A stretch of 64,000 nt of DNA. It comes from an uncultured Flavobacteriaceae bacterium. GTDB taxonomy: Bacteria; Bacteroidota; Bacteroidia; Flavobacteriales; Flavobacteriaceae. Of the stretch, positions 37,330 through 45,830 are shown in pieces. The notes under the pieces were generated by a model, which worked only from the letters and a program-made list of their open reading frames with translations, had not been told where the DNA came from and made no database searches. Position 1 is the stretch's first letter, and each line of letters begins with the position of its first letter. The position numbers and the translations under genes were made by a program. The stretch is from positions 1 through 64,000 of the forward strand of contig CAJWPZ010000007.1 of assembly GCA_913045325.1 (NCBI GenBank), read 5' to 3'.

Positions 37330-37337
37330 TAGATTTG
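37330..37337 (+). promoter_or_regulatory. Probable -7 promoter element of the small secreted protein gene
   Basis: TAGATTTG matches TAnnTTTG and lies 27 bp before the ATG at 37365. No clear -33 TTG is present. Confidence 0.5.
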
Positions 37338-37364
37338 CGAAAAATTTATTTAATAAAAATAATT

Positions 37365-37817
37365 ATGAAAAAACTTATTCTAGTTCTAGCGCTCGTAGCT
37401 TTATTTTCTTTTGATGTAAACGCGCAAGTCTACCAATACCAAACAGTAACAGTGATAGAATCTATCATCCCTAACGGTTTGGGTAGGTCTCGTATGATTT
37501 CTGCCAATGAAACTAGAGATTACAAAGTGGCAACCTCTACAAAAACAGGAGAGAAAGACAAAAGGAACAAGACAGACCGAGGAGAACTTCGTGTAAAAGG
37601 GTATGATGAAACCAAATTGTTAAACTTCTTTAACATTGGAGGAATTCGTTTTCAAAACATCGCAACCAATGACGCTCTTGTAACTTCTAAAATCAACACC
37701 ATGGCAGAACAAGGCTGGGAATTAGCCTTCGTAAACAGTGGTATAGAAAGTGATGCTGGTAAAGATGACGGAAAAGGTATTTTTGTAACTCGTTATATTT
37801 TCAAAAAAGCAAAGTAA
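37365..37817 (+). CDS. Small secreted protein of unknown function
   Basis: A 150-residue protein with a signal peptide (KKLILVLALVALFSFDVNAQ, cut after NAQ). The mature part is polar and alpha/beta, with KINTMAEQGWELAFVNSG near the C-terminus, a pattern like the DUF4177-type 'MAEQGWEL' motif. An upstream ATG at 37308 is rejected because the signal peptide begins at 37365 and the promoter lies between them. Divergent from rsgA, convergent with the aroG gene. Confidence 0.8.
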   Translation: MKKLILVLALVALFSFDVNAQVYQYQTVTVIESIIPNGLGRSRMISANETRDYKVATSTKTGEKDKRNKTDRGELRVKGYDETKLLNFFNIGGIRFQNIATNDALVTSKINTMAEQGWELAFVNSGIESDAGKDDGKGIFVTRYIFKKAK

Positions 37818-37833
37818 AGCGATACTGCATATC

Positions 37834-37870
37834 AAAAAAAAGCCTGTATTTTAATTACAGGCTTTTTTTA
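37834..37870. terminator. Bidirectional terminator between the secreted protein and aroG genes
   Basis: AGCCTGTA pairs with TACAGGCT around TTTTAAT, with seven A before and seven T after, so it can end both converging transcripts. Confidence 0.85.
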
Positions 37871-37874
37871 TTGT

Positions 37875-38960
37875 TTATTTTCTGGTCTTCACCTTATTTT
37901 GGTGATGTATTGATTCTTGATGAATGGCTTTGTAAATTTTTAAAATAAAGTCTTCACTTAACTTATGTTCTTCACCTTCTAGAATCATTCTGTTTAAAAT
38001 CTCATTCCAACGTTTGGTTTGTAGAATAGCAACATTGTTTGATTTTTTCAAAATTCCTATTTCATCTGCAATGCCCATACGCTTTCCTAGAGTATCTACC
38101 AACTGATGATCTAAAACGTCAATTTTAGTACGAAGGGTATTGAGTTTATTTTTATACTCCAATGCATCACCATCCTTAAGAGGTATCCGCAAATCTTTAG
38201 TCATTTGTTTTAAGGTAGTTGGTGTGATTTGCTGCTGGGCATCACTCCAGGCATTGTCTGGGTCATGGTGGGTTTCTACCATAACACCATCATAGTTTAG
38301 ATCTAAGGCTGTTTGACATAGATCAAAAATAAGCGCTCTATTACCTGCTATATGTGAGGGGTCAAGAATTAGGGGTAGGTCTGGAAATCTATTTTGTAGA
38401 TCAATCGGTATTTGCCACTCAGGGTTATTGCGGTACGTATGCTTTTCATAGGAAGAAAAACCCCTATGCACAACACCTAAGTTTTTTAATCCTGCTTTGT
38501 AAAACCGCTCTACAGCTCCAAGCCACAAGCTTAAGTCTGGATTTACAGGATTCTTTATCAATACCGTTTTTTGAGTGCCTTTTAAAGCTTCTGCTATTTC
38601 CTGTACTATAAATGGAGACACCGTTGTACGGGCTCCAACCCATAATATATCAACATCATGTTTTAAAGCCAGCTCAACGTGAGCGGCATTGGCAACCTCT
38701 GTTGTAGTTAATAAACCTGTCTCTTGTTTGGCTCTTTGCAGCCATTTAAGACCTATTTCTCCAACACCTTCAAAATTACCTGGACGTGTTCTTGGTTTCC
38801 AAATACCGGCTCTTAGCACCGTAGCGTCTGTGTCTTTTAATTGATGAGCAATTTCTAAGACCTGCTGTTGTGTTTCTGCACTACAAGGACCTGCTATTAA
38901 CAGTGGATGTGAAAGCTGCATGTCTTTTAACCAAGCACCTAATTCTTTATTATTTTTCAT
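37875..38960 (-). CDS. Bifunctional DAHP synthase / chorismate mutase
   Basis: A fusion that catalyses the first shikimate step and the chorismate to prephenate step. Residues 1-260 are a KDO8P-type (Ibeta) DAHP synthase with AGPCSAE, GIWKPRTRPGNFEGVG and LDPSHIAGNR. Residues 262-361 are an AroQ-type chorismate mutase (LRTKIDVLDHQLVDTLGKRM). The length of 361 residues is usual for this fusion in Bacteroidota. It lies behind a structured leader with a terminator hairpin 10 bp before the ATG, so attenuation is likely. Confidence 0.95.
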   Translation of the reverse strand: MKNNKELGAWLKDMQLSHPLLIAGPCSAETQQQVLEIAHQLKDTDATVLRAGIWKPRTRPGNFEGVGEIGLKWLQRAKQETGLLTTTEVANAAHVELALKHDVDILWVGARTTVSPFIVQEIAEALKGTQKTVLIKNPVNPDLSLWLGAVERFYKAGLKNLGVVHRGFSSYEKHTYRNNPEWQIPIDLQNRFPDLPLILDPSHIAGNRALIFDLCQTALDLNYDGVMVETHHDPDNAWSDAQQQITPTTLKQMTKDLRIPLKDGDALEYKNKLNTLRTKIDVLDHQLVDTLGKRMGIADEIGILKKSNNVAILQTKRWNEILNRMILEGEEHKLSEDFILKIYKAIHQESIHHQNKVKTRK

Positions 38961-39092
38961 ACTTTAAATCAAAAAAAAGAGCCTCTATCGAGGCCTTTTG
39001 GGTGTATTAAAATACAATAATCCAACTTTAATTGGAGTTTTGTAGTGGAAACCACCATACCTTTAGTAACAGGGTGTTGCTTTATATTGTAC
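38961..39092 (-). promoter_or_regulatory. Structured leader of the DAHP synthase gene, probable attenuator
   Basis: From the probable start near 39092 to the ATG lie about 130 nt. In order they hold a GTGG/CCAC hairpin, a TCCAA/TTGGA hairpin (39021-39036), a GTATT/AATAC hairpin (39004-39015) and the terminator at 38971-38998. A short frame of 29 codons (39058 to 38969, MVVSTTKL... ending in Phe-Phe) runs through the terminator and could be a leader peptide, although it is not rich in aromatic codons. I see no obvious antiterminator. Confidence 0.55.
38971..38998 (-). terminator. Terminator hairpin just upstream of the DAHP synthase start codon
   Basis: GCCTC, loop GATA, GAGGC, followed by TC and eight T, ends 10 bp before the ATG. 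A full terminator at this position would block the gene unless readthrough is regulated, which is the main sign of attenuation. Confidence 0.8.
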
Positions 39093-39098
39093 CCTTAA

Positions 39099-39106
39099 CA
39101 AAAGTA
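39099..39106 (-). promoter_or_regulatory. Probable -7 promoter element of the DAHP synthase transcript
   Basis: TACTTTTG on the minus strand matches TAnnTTTG. It lies 139 bp upstream of the ATG, leaving room for the leader. No clear TTG is at the usual -33 distance. Confidence 0.5.
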
Positions 39107-39135
39107 GTTATTCTAGTAGGGTTTAAAAATTATTT

Positions 39136-39297
39136 ATGAAACTATTAGCAAATCTAAGCTCCACACACATCATGCAAGAAATGGAGGCTATTTGTAAGCG
39201 AATTTTCTTTATTGATACAGGCTCTATTTTGCCTGATACTGCTTTAGAAATTCTATCTAAAAACAAACAACAAATCATTGAGGTTTGCTTTGATTAA
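39136..39297 (+). CDS. Possible small protein of 53 residues
   Basis: A frame from ATG to TAA, MKLLANLSSTHIMQEMEAICKRIFF and onward, in a gap between two minus-strand genes. It ends 2 bp before the stop of the lipoprotein gene on the other strand. I see no family match, no Bacteroidota promoter and no partner, so it may be a chance frame. Confidence 0.3.
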   Translation: MKLLANLSSTHIMQEMEAICKRIFFIDTGSILPDTALEILSKNKQQIIEVCFD

Positions 39298-39298
39298 T

Positions 39299-40081
39299 TT
39301 ATTCAAATATCAATTGACCTGTAAAAAGCGTCTCTACCTCAACTATATCTGGTCTGTTTACACTAATCACGTCTCCAGTGCTTACTAGCTGTCCTGAGAG
39401 AATATCTACAGGATTTACAATCATTTTGTTGGCGCTTCTATGAAAAAAATCAAACTCATTTACCAAGAAATCTCTACCCTCAAAACGCGGGTTCTCATCA
39501 TTAAAAGCAACCCTTGCCGCATTGGCAGCGCCGCTTATATAAAAAACACTTTGCCCATTGGCACTAATATTAAAAGTATCACAAACAACATCTAGGTAAA
39601 AATCTCCTGCTTTTTTTAAAGACACAATACCTCCAGGACCTCCTCCAGTGTTGCTAGTTAGTGTTAACTCTGGAAACACAAGTGTGCCAATACTTGTAAT
39701 ATCATAGTTAGAGGAGTTTCTAATGTGTGTGAGATTTGGAGTGGTTATTGTTACCACAGTAAGCCCGTAATCTCTCACAAAATTACACGCATTGGTATCT
39801 CTAACAATCAAGGTGTCATCAAAAACATATACAGATATATCTGTAAGTAAATTCTCTGCCGTGGCAAGACTAACCTGTTGCACATCACCTTGTTTTATAA
39901 GTAATGTAACCTCTCCCTCTGAGCGTACTCTTACAAAAGGAGGTACCTCAACTACCATCGAGACGCTATCTCCGGCAGCTTGAAAACAATCTCCAATAGC
40001 GTCTGAATTACAAGAGCATAATAGCGCAAGTAAAACGAGTACTGGTATTTTTTTAAATGCTAAGAGTCTTATTTTTTTCAT
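39299..40081 (-). CDS. Lipoprotein with a head GIN (DUF2807) domain
   Basis: A 260-residue lipoprotein starting at MKKIRLLAF with lipobox LCSC (Cys24). The mature part shows a DUF2807-like beta repeat pattern (FVRVRSEGEVTLLIKQGDVQQVSL, in part). The ATG at 40081 lies 4 bp after the stop of the PagL-like gene and is preferred to one at 40126 because it starts the lipoprotein signal. The function of this domain family is unknown. It probably forms a unit with the PagL-like gene. Confidence 0.85.
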   Translation of the reverse strand: MKKIRLLAFKKIPVLVLLALLCSCNSDAIGDCFQAAGDSVSMVVEVPPFVRVRSEGEVTLLIKQGDVQQVSLATAENLLTDISVYVFDDTLIVRDTNACNFVRDYGLTVVTITTPNLTHIRNSSNYDITSIGTLVFPELTLTSNTGGGPGGIVSLKKAGDFYLDVVCDTFNISANGQSVFYISGAANAARVAFNDENPRFEGRDFLVNEFDFFHRSANKMIVNPVDILSGQLVSTGDVISVNRPDIVEVETLFTGQLIFE

Positions 40082-40085
40082 TATT

Positions 40086-41177
40086 TTAAATTCTAAAACC
40101 AACACCAAATGCCACGTTTTCTGCACTTGCCCAGTGAGATTTTAAGGTAACTACGGTAAAAATCTTTTCTGTAATGTAATATTTTAATCCCGGCCTTAAA
40201 TACACGCGAGCTTCAAACTTATAAGGGTAGTAGGCATAATAACCAACCTGGCCAATAAGAGATAATTTATTTATATGCAACTCATAGCCTACAAAAACGC
40301 CAACTCTTTTGTAGTCTTCATCACCGGTAACACCGTTTGCTGGAAAAGCAGCAGCGCTGTAGGCAATTTCTGTTTCTAAAAATTTAGCAAAAATAGCATC
40401 TACACCCACCTGGATAGAGCTTTTAAAACTAAGCCTTTTATCTACATATCCAGAGACAACAACAAATGGTTTTTGACCAAGGCCAATGACACGTCCCTCT
40501 TGTATTCCGCCTCGAAGCACCATATTAAAATGGATGGGTTGTTTTATTTTATCAAATCCAGCTGATGGGGTATAGCTAGGTTGGGTATCTACATCTATTT
40601 GGTAATTAACTCCTAGGGTTGCAGCGAAGGTATTGGCGCTTGAGTTGGGAGATTTTACACTTGAATTTGAGTAATGAATCAAAGCCAGGCCTGCCTTAAG
40701 GCCAACACCTTTAAAAATGTCTTTTTTATTGTACCCAAGCATAAAATAAGAAGAACCTAGCAAGTGAGTACCATAGGCATTATTATTTGGATTTGTATCA
40801 ATATCATAGGGGTTTTCTGCGTATGCAATACCGGTTGCAACTCGCAAAAACAGGTTTCTTTTCAGAAAATAAAAATTATAGTGTCCATGTATACTTATGG
40901 TACTACCCAAGACATCGTTTTGAGGGTTTTGATACACCATAGACACCCCAAAATCTGGATAATTATAGGCCTGTTGCCAACGCGATTTACCAAAGGTTTT
41001 TACATTATATCCTAAGATAAACCCCTTTGGGTGGCCTTTAATAAGGTGCTCTATGTCTTTATTATGCCTTAAAATACTGCCATAAAAGTAGTTGGCGTCT
41101 ATAAAAACAGACTCCTTCTCTTGGCCTTGCATAGCCATAGAACATAACAAAACGACACCAACTAGTATTTTTTTCAC
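40086..41177 (-). CDS. Outer membrane acyloxyacyl hydrolase-like protein (PagL-like)
   Basis: A 363-residue beta-barrel-like protein with a signal peptide (MKKILVGVVLLCSMAMQGQ). The middle part reads LALIHYSNSSVKSPNSSAN, resembling the PagL His-x-Ser-Asn active site (His168, Ser170, Asn171). PagL removes an acyl chain from lipid A in other Gram-negatives. The full length is about twice that of proteobacterial PagL, but I believe it is usual in Flavobacteriia. Paired with the DUF2807 lipoprotein gene 4 bp downstream. Enzyme activity is inferred. Confidence 0.75.
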   Translation of the reverse strand: MKKILVGVVLLCSMAMQGQEKESVFIDANYFYGSILRHNKDIEHLIKGHPKGFILGYNVKTFGKSRWQQAYNYPDFGVSMVYQNPQNDVLGSTISIHGHYNFYFLKRNLFLRVATGIAYAENPYDIDTNPNNNAYGTHLLGSSYFMLGYNKKDIFKGVGLKAGLALIHYSNSSVKSPNSSANTFAATLGVNYQIDVDTQPSYTPSAGFDKIKQPIHFNMVLRGGIQEGRVIGLGQKPFVVVSGYVDKRLSFKSSIQVGVDAIFAKFLETEIAYSAAAFPANGVTGDEDYKRVGVFVGYELHINKLSLIGQVGYYAYYPYKFEARVYLRPGLKYYITEKIFTVVTLKSHWASAENVAFGVGFRI

Positions 41178-41205
41178 ACTGCAAATTAAAAGAAACCGTG
41201 GGGTT

Positions 41206-42147
41206 TTAAAAAGGTAAATTTGTTAAATCAACATTTCCGCCAGATAAAATAATACCCACCTTCTTACCGGCAAATGTTTTTTTGTCTTTCAGTAGTGCTG
41301 CAAAGGGGACAGCGCAAGAGGGTTCAATTATAATTTTAAGGCGCTCCCACAGTAGTTTCATTGCTGCAATTATTTCCTGCTCCTCTACTCGTATAATGTC
41401 TGTAACTAAGGTTTTAATAATAGGAAAATTTTTATCTCCAAGATGTGTCCTTAAGCCATCTGCGATGGTATTTACCTGCGTGTTATATTCAATTTTTCCT
41501 GACTGTAAAGACCTATAAGCATCATCTGCATTAAAGGGTTCTCCAGCGTATATACTAGTAGATGATCCGTAATATTTTGCAGCCAAGGCGCTTCCGGCAA
41601 GAAGCCCGCCTCCACCCACTGGAGTAATAATACATTGTAATGATGGTTGCTCTTGTAACAGTTCTATGGCTGCTGTACCCTGCCCTAAAATTACATCTAT
41701 GTGGTTTGATGGGTGTAAAAAAGTGGCGCCCGTTTTATCTTGTATTTGAGCAGCCATTTCCTCTCGTGCTGCAATAGTAGCCTCAGAGATTGTAATAAGA
41801 CCACCATAGCTTATAACAGCATCTTTTTTAACCTGTGGCGCATTATTTGGCATTACTATGTATGCTGGAATGCCTAAGTTTTTTGCTGCCAAAGAAAGGG
41901 CCTGCGCAAAATTACCAGAACTATGAGTAACCACCCCTTTTGCTCTGTCTGCATGAGGTATTTGCAGAATAGCATTGATGGCACCTCGCATTTTAAAAGC
42001 GCCCATTTTTTGAAAATTTTCGCACTTAAAAAAAATAGTGGCTCCACTTAGCTCATCTAGTAATCTAGAAGTTAAAACTGGGGTTTGATGCACATGAGGA
42101 GCTACCCTCTCAAACGCTTGTTGAACATCTCTCTGGCTTGGTATCAT
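41206..42147 (-). CDS. Threonine/serine dehydratase-like PLP enzyme
   Basis: A 313-residue fold-type II PLP enzyme. The PLP lysine is Lys52 in GAFKMRGA, and the phosphate loop is GGGGLLAG. THSSGNFAQALSLAA is the substrate-binding asparagine loop. There is no C-terminal ACT regulatory domain, so it fits a catabolic threonine dehydratase or a serine racemase more than biosynthetic IlvA. It is followed by the PagL-like gene and preceded by the OsmC gene. Confidence 0.9.
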   Translation of the reverse strand: MIPSQRDVQQAFERVAPHVHQTPVLTSRLLDELSGATIFFKCENFQKMGAFKMRGAINAILQIPHADRAKGVVTHSSGNFAQALSLAAKNLGIPAYIVMPNNAPQVKKDAVISYGGLITISEATIAAREEMAAQIQDKTGATFLHPSNHIDVILGQGTAAIELLQEQPSLQCIITPVGGGGLLAGSALAAKYYGSSTSIYAGEPFNADDAYRSLQSGKIEYNTQVNTIADGLRTHLGDKNFPIIKTLVTDIIRVEEQEIIAAMKLLWERLKIIIEPSCAVPFAALLKDKKTFAGKKVGIILSGGNVDLTNLPF

Positions 42148-42167
42148 TGCAGAAGTAATTAGCTTGG

Positions 42168-42593
42168 TTAGACTGTTAAAATAGTATTATTTAAAGTAAT
42201 GGCATAGTGTATCTTCACTGAACTCTCAAAAGTAATAGACACAGAGCAATACTTCTCAAAACTCAAAGCTGCTGCTTTTATAACTTTTTGGGGAGCGATG
42301 TCTGCCTCTATAATAATATGCACATCAATACGCTCAAAGGGCTTTGCTTGTTTTAGTTGTTTTCTTGCACCAGTAACCTCAATTTTATAAGAGTCTATTT
42401 TTTGCTTTTGTTTCTCTAGTATATAAATTACATCAATGGCGCTACAACTCCCAACACCCATAAGTAATAACTCCATGGGGCTAGCACCTTGAGCGCCTTC
42501 TTTGGAGGTGTTATCTATCATAATAGGCACGCCAGAGCTGCCTTTTGCTTGAAATAGGTAGGCGTCGTCTTTTCTCTCTAGAGTAACTTTCAT
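42168..42593 (-). CDS. OsmC family protein
   Basis: A 141-residue thiol-dependent peroxidase-like protein starting at MKVTLERKDD. The family Cys lie in GSCSAIDVIYIL and in SFEKYCSVS. A start at 42644 in the same frame is rejected because the upstream residues are Cys-rich and unlike the family. The role is probably removal of organic hydroperoxides. It lies 20 bp upstream of the dehydratase-like gene, and its own start is 114 bp from the metK promoter region. Confidence 0.88.
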   Translation of the reverse strand: MKVTLERKDDAYLFQAKGSSGVPIMIDNTSKEGAQGASPMELLLMGVGSCSAIDVIYILEKQKQKIDSYKIEVTGARKQLKQAKPFERIDVHIIIEADIAPQKVIKAAALSFEKYCSVSITFESSVKIHYAITLNNTILTV

Positions 42594-42706
42594 AATGCGT
42601 TGGTGTATGTTGCTACAAATATTGCAAATAAAATTCTTATTCAAAGGATGTTACTGCAAACTCCAGAGCAATTTTCAATAAAGTTTTTTAATCTTAAACA
42701 AACCTG

Positions 42707-42714
42707 TACCTTTG
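42707..42714 (+). promoter_or_regulatory. Probable -7 promoter element of metK
   Basis: TACCTTTG matches TAnnTTTG. The predicted start near 42721 would place the riboswitch at the very 5' end of the transcript. Confidence 0.6.
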
Positions 42715-42724
42715 TTTTATAATT

Positions 42725-42820
42725 AAGAGGAAAGATTTGACTGCTTGCAACCTCTTTCTGAAATATATATTTCAGAAAAAAAATTCTAAATTACCTTTAG
42801 AGTTTAAATGCTAAATCAGT
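42725..42820 (+). promoter_or_regulatory. SAM-II riboswitch in the metK leader
   Basis: P1 is AAGAGG (42725-42730) with CCTCTT (42751-42756). Inside it is GATTTGACTGCTTGCAA, close to the SAM-II pattern GAUUURAC...UUGCAA, and the 3' strand has AAATGCTAAATCAG. ACTG (42740-42743) can pair with CAGT (42817-42820) to form the pseudoknot. SAM-II is known in Alphaproteobacteria and Bacteroidota in front of methionine genes. Here the loop between the P1 end and the 3' strand is long and holds two hairpins, TCTGAAAT/ATTTCAGA and TCTAAA/TTTAGA. It lies just ahead of the SAM synthase gene, as expected for feedback. Confidence 0.82.
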
Positions 42821-42822
42821 GA

Positions 42823-42840
42823 ATTGCATTTTTTTGCAAT
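42823..42840 (+). other. Hairpin between the SAM-II riboswitch and metK
   Basis: ATTGCA and TGCAAT pair around a T-rich loop, 60 bp before the ATG. The T tract is in the loop, so it is not a standard terminator; it may be part of the expression platform. Confidence 0.4.
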
Positions 42841-42900
42841 CTTCTGTGGACCCTAGGTCAAATCTACCCTATTTTACTAAAATCATTAAAACCCATTTAT

Positions 42901-44157
42901 ATGGCGTATTTATTTACCTCAGAAAGTGTTTCTGAAGGACACCCAGACAAAGTTGCAGATCAAATAAGTGATGCACTAATAGACAATTTTTTAGCCTTTG
43001 ACCCTAAGGCTAAAGTAGCTTGTGAAACCCTTGTAACAACGGGGCAAGTTATATTGGCAGGAGAAGTAAAAAGTAGTGTATACCTAGATGTGCAAAAAAT
43101 TGCTCGCGATGTTATCAATAAAATTGGATATACCAAAAGTGCATATCAGTTTGACGGAAACTCTTGCGGAGTACTTTCTGCAATTCATGAGCAATCTGCA
43201 GATATTAACCAAGGTGTAGACAAAAAGAATCCTGAAAAACAAGGTGCCGGTGACCAAGGAATGATGTTTGGATATGCTACAGATGAGACCGAAAACTACA
43301 TGCCTTTAGCACTAGAACTATCTCACAGACTCCTTATTGAACTGGCACAACTCAGAAGAGAAAACAAGGAGATACCTTACCTAAGACCTGATGCGAAATC
43401 TCAGGTAACCATAGAATATTCTGACGATAACATTCCGCAAAAAATAGATGCTATTGTAATATCTACCCAACACGATGATTTTGACAGCAACGATACCCGC
43501 ATGCTGGAGAAAATAAAAAAAGATATTGTTGCTATTTTAATTCCTAGGGTTAAAGCAAAATTAAAACCAAACATACAGGCTTTATTTAATGATGCTATTA
43601 CCTACCACATCAACCCGACCGGAAAATTTGTAATTGGAGGTCCTCATGGTGATACAGGTTTAACGGGGCGTAAAATTATTGTAGATACCTATGGTGGCAA
43701 AGGAGCCCATGGTGGTGGCGCTTTTTCTGGAAAAGACCCAAGTAAGGTAGACAGATCTGGGGCATATGCTACAAGGCATATTGCTAAAAACTTAGTTGCA
43801 GCAGGGCTTTGTAAGGAAGTTTTGGTTCAAGTATCCTACGCCATCGGTGTTGCAGAGCCAACTAGTATTTATGTAGATACCTATGGAACATCTAATGTAA
43901 AATTAACAGATGGGGAGATTAGTGAAGTGGTTCAAACTCTTTTTGACATGCGCCCTTATTTTATAGAACAGCGTCTAAAACTTCGCCAACCAATGTACAG
44001 CGAAACAGCTGCTTATGGGCATATGGGGCGAGAAAATAAAGTAGTTACCAAAACCTTCAGTATACCAAATGCAGCTCCAAAAACTATGGAGGTAGAGCTA
44101 TTTACCTGGGAAAAACTAGATTATGTACAAAAAGTTAAAGACGCATTTTCTTTATAA
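42901..44157 (+). CDS. metK: S-adenosylmethionine synthase
   Basis: Makes SAM from methionine and ATP. The N-terminal [15 protein letters not shown] in part, [12 protein letters not shown] and [16 protein letters not shown] are family signatures. The length of 418 residues is normal for Bacteroidota. A SAM-II riboswitch in its leader suggests control by the product. A terminator follows the stop. Confidence 0.97.
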   Translation: MAYLFTSESVSEGHPDKVADQISDALIDNFLAFDPKAKVACETLVTTGQVILAGEVKSSVYLDVQKIARDVINKIGYTKSAYQFDGNSCGVLSAIHEQSADINQGVDKKNPEKQGAGDQGMMFGYATDETENYMPLALELSHRLLIELAQLRRENKEIPYLRPDAKSQVTIEYSDDNIPQKIDAIVISTQHDDFDSNDTRMLEKIKKDIVAILIPRVKAKLKPNIQALFNDAITYHINPTGKFVIGGPHGDTGLTGRKIIVDTYGGKGAHGGGAFSGKDPSKVDRSGAYATRHIAKNLVAAGLCKEVLVQVSYAIGVAEPTSIYVDTYGTSNVKLTDGEISEVVQTLFDMRPYFIEQRLKLRQPMYSETAAYGHMGRENKVVTKTFSIPNAAPKTMEVELFTWEKLDYVQKVKDAFSL

Positions 44158-44180
44158 ACACAAACATTATTACAACACTA

Positions 44181-44216
44181 AACACTACCACGGTATAGAT
44201 GGTAGTGTTTTTTTTA
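44181..44216 (+). terminator. Terminator after metK
   Basis: AACACTACCA (44181-44190) pairs perfectly with TGGTAGTGTT (44200-44209), followed by six further T. Confidence 0.85.
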
Positions 44217-44319
44217 TGTAAAAGAGTCGCTATAAAAAAGTAGTTGTTTGAAAAAAATGTTGGGGTAATGTTAAAGTGTGCTGCTTAAAAAAAAGAGGGT
44301 CGTATCTTTAAAATAAAAA

Positions 44320-44856
44320 ATGCGCATCTTACTTTTTATAACTTTATTTCTAGCCACTAGCATGGAAGCACAAACCATTTTTAATTTCTCTAAAAATGCC
44401 CAACTAAACAACTGGTATGTTGTTGATGACGGTGTTATGGGAGGACGCTCCATGGGGAGCATAAAACAAGATCAAGAAGGTCATGGTGTGTTTGCTGGCA
44501 GTATTTCACTTGAAAATAATGGCGGGTTTTCTTCTGTTAGATATCGTTTACCTGAGCCTATGGATATAAAAGGCGCTACAAAAGTGGTGCTCAAGATTAA
44601 AGCAGATGGTAAAGAGTATCAATTTAGAGTTTCAGACCAAATTGGGAAAAGATATTCTTACATCACCACTTTTACCACCAATGGGTCTTGGCAAGAAATT
44701 GTCATACCTCTTAATTCACTATACCCATCTTTTAGGGGGCGCTCTTTAAATATGCCTAATTTCAGTGCAGATGTCTTAGAAGAAATTACGTTTTTAATAG
44801 GTAATAAAAAGACGGAAGACTTTGAGTTACTTATAGAGAGTATCTCCCTGAGGTAA
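44320..44856 (+). CDS. CIA30 family protein, exported
   Basis: A 178-residue protein with a signal peptide (RILLFITLFLATSMEAQ). The rest fits the CIA30 beta-sandwich (complex I intermediate-associated protein 30 family): WYVVDDGVMGGRSMG, FSSVRYRL, and WQEIVIPL. In bacteria the role of this family is unknown, and export suggests a carbohydrate-binding-like envelope function rather than complex I assembly. It converges on the GSCFA gene. Confidence 0.85.
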   Translation: MRILLFITLFLATSMEAQTIFNFSKNAQLNNWYVVDDGVMGGRSMGSIKQDQEGHGVFAGSISLENNGGFSSVRYRLPEPMDIKGATKVVLKIKADGKEYQFRVSDQIGKRYSYITTFTTNGSWQEIVIPLNSLYPSFRGRSLNMPNFSADVLEEITFLIGNKKTEDFELLIESISLR

Positions 44857-44878
44857 AACAAAAAAAGTATAATCTTAC

Positions 44879-45829
44879 TTATAAAAAACGAGCCCAAGGA
44901 AGTTGTTCTTGCACCTGTAGGATCTGAATTTCTAAGTCTTTTTTAAACAACATATGCGCCTTTGAATGCTCATTGAAAGGCTTGTGGAGTTTCCCTGATT
45001 GTATGGCAGCTATTTTGTTTTGCATGGCTGTAGTTTCTGGACATACCCATGAGGTCTTAAATGCATTCCAAATAATAGCAATGGCCGTTTGGTTTGGATG
45101 AATTAAATCTTCTTTATAATATCGATAATCACGCAACTCATCCATCATAATCTCATAAGAAGGGAAATAATAATTTAATTTCTCAGGGGCCACAATTTCT
45201 TGCACCCCAGCAATTAAATGGGCCTTACTCCTGCTATTGGCTAAAAGGCCATCTTTGATGTGGCGCACGGGAGACACTGTGTTTATAATACTGCATGTTG
45301 GGTTTATTGTCCTTAATTTGGTTTCTATACCAAGAGAAACATCGCTTACATCATCTGGAGATAGCAGCTGCTTTACAAACTCTTTTTGAGGCACTTTATG
45401 GCAATTTGCTACCACAGTATCTCTCTGTAGGTGTCTATACACCCAGGCGGTACCAAATGTAAAAACAACATGAGAAGCCTCTATAAGTGAAGTTCTAAGT
45501 TTTTCAAGGGCCAAGTTTAAAGCAGCAATTAATTCTTCTTGAGAGGTATTAGATAATTTTGAGTGTGCCAAAAAACAATGCCACTGCTCGTTTTTAAAAA
45601 AAACATCTGAGGTGCTAAACCATTTTTGATCGATAGCTCTAGTAACTAATTTTTCTATAGCTACAGGATGAAATAAAATACCAAAAGGGTTGGTGCACTG
45701 TTGGAATTTATAATACTCTAGTTTTGCTCCTATGTTCTGAGCAAAACAACTCCCCAACAAAAGCACCTTAGAGCTATAATTTATAGGTGGGTTTTGCTTT
45801 GCTAGTTTTATTGGAGTTGTGAGTTTCAT
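44879..45829 (-). CDS. GSCFA domain protein
   Basis: A 316-residue protein with the eponymous GSCFA motif near residue 27 (LLLGSCFAQNIG). Other family blocks are FGTAWVYRH, NTVSPVRHIKDG and FPSYEIMMDELRDYRYYKEDLIHPN in part. It resembles SGNH/GDSL-like hydrolases with a Ser in GSCFA, but activity is unproved. It starts 1 bp after the alaS stop, so it is cotranscribed with alaS. Confidence 0.9.
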   Translation of the reverse strand: MKLTTPIKLAKQNPPINYSSKVLLLGSCFAQNIGAKLEYYKFQQCTNPFGILFHPVAIEKLVTRAIDQKWFSTSDVFFKNEQWHCFLAHSKLSNTSQEELIAALNLALEKLRTSLIEASHVVFTFGTAWVYRHLQRDTVVANCHKVPQKEFVKQLLSPDDVSDVSLGIETKLRTINPTCSIINTVSPVRHIKDGLLANSRSKAHLIAGVQEIVAPEKLNYYFPSYEIMMDELRDYRYYKEDLIHPNQTAIAIIWNAFKTSWVCPETTAMQNKIAAIQSGKLHKPFNEHSKAHMLFKKDLEIQILQVQEQLPWARFL

Positions 45830-45830
45830 C

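Noticed and set aside
42823-42840. Reading the hairpin after the SAM-II element as a terminator
   Set aside because: The T tract is inside the loop and not after the stem, so it cannot act as a standard rho-independent terminator in the sense direction.
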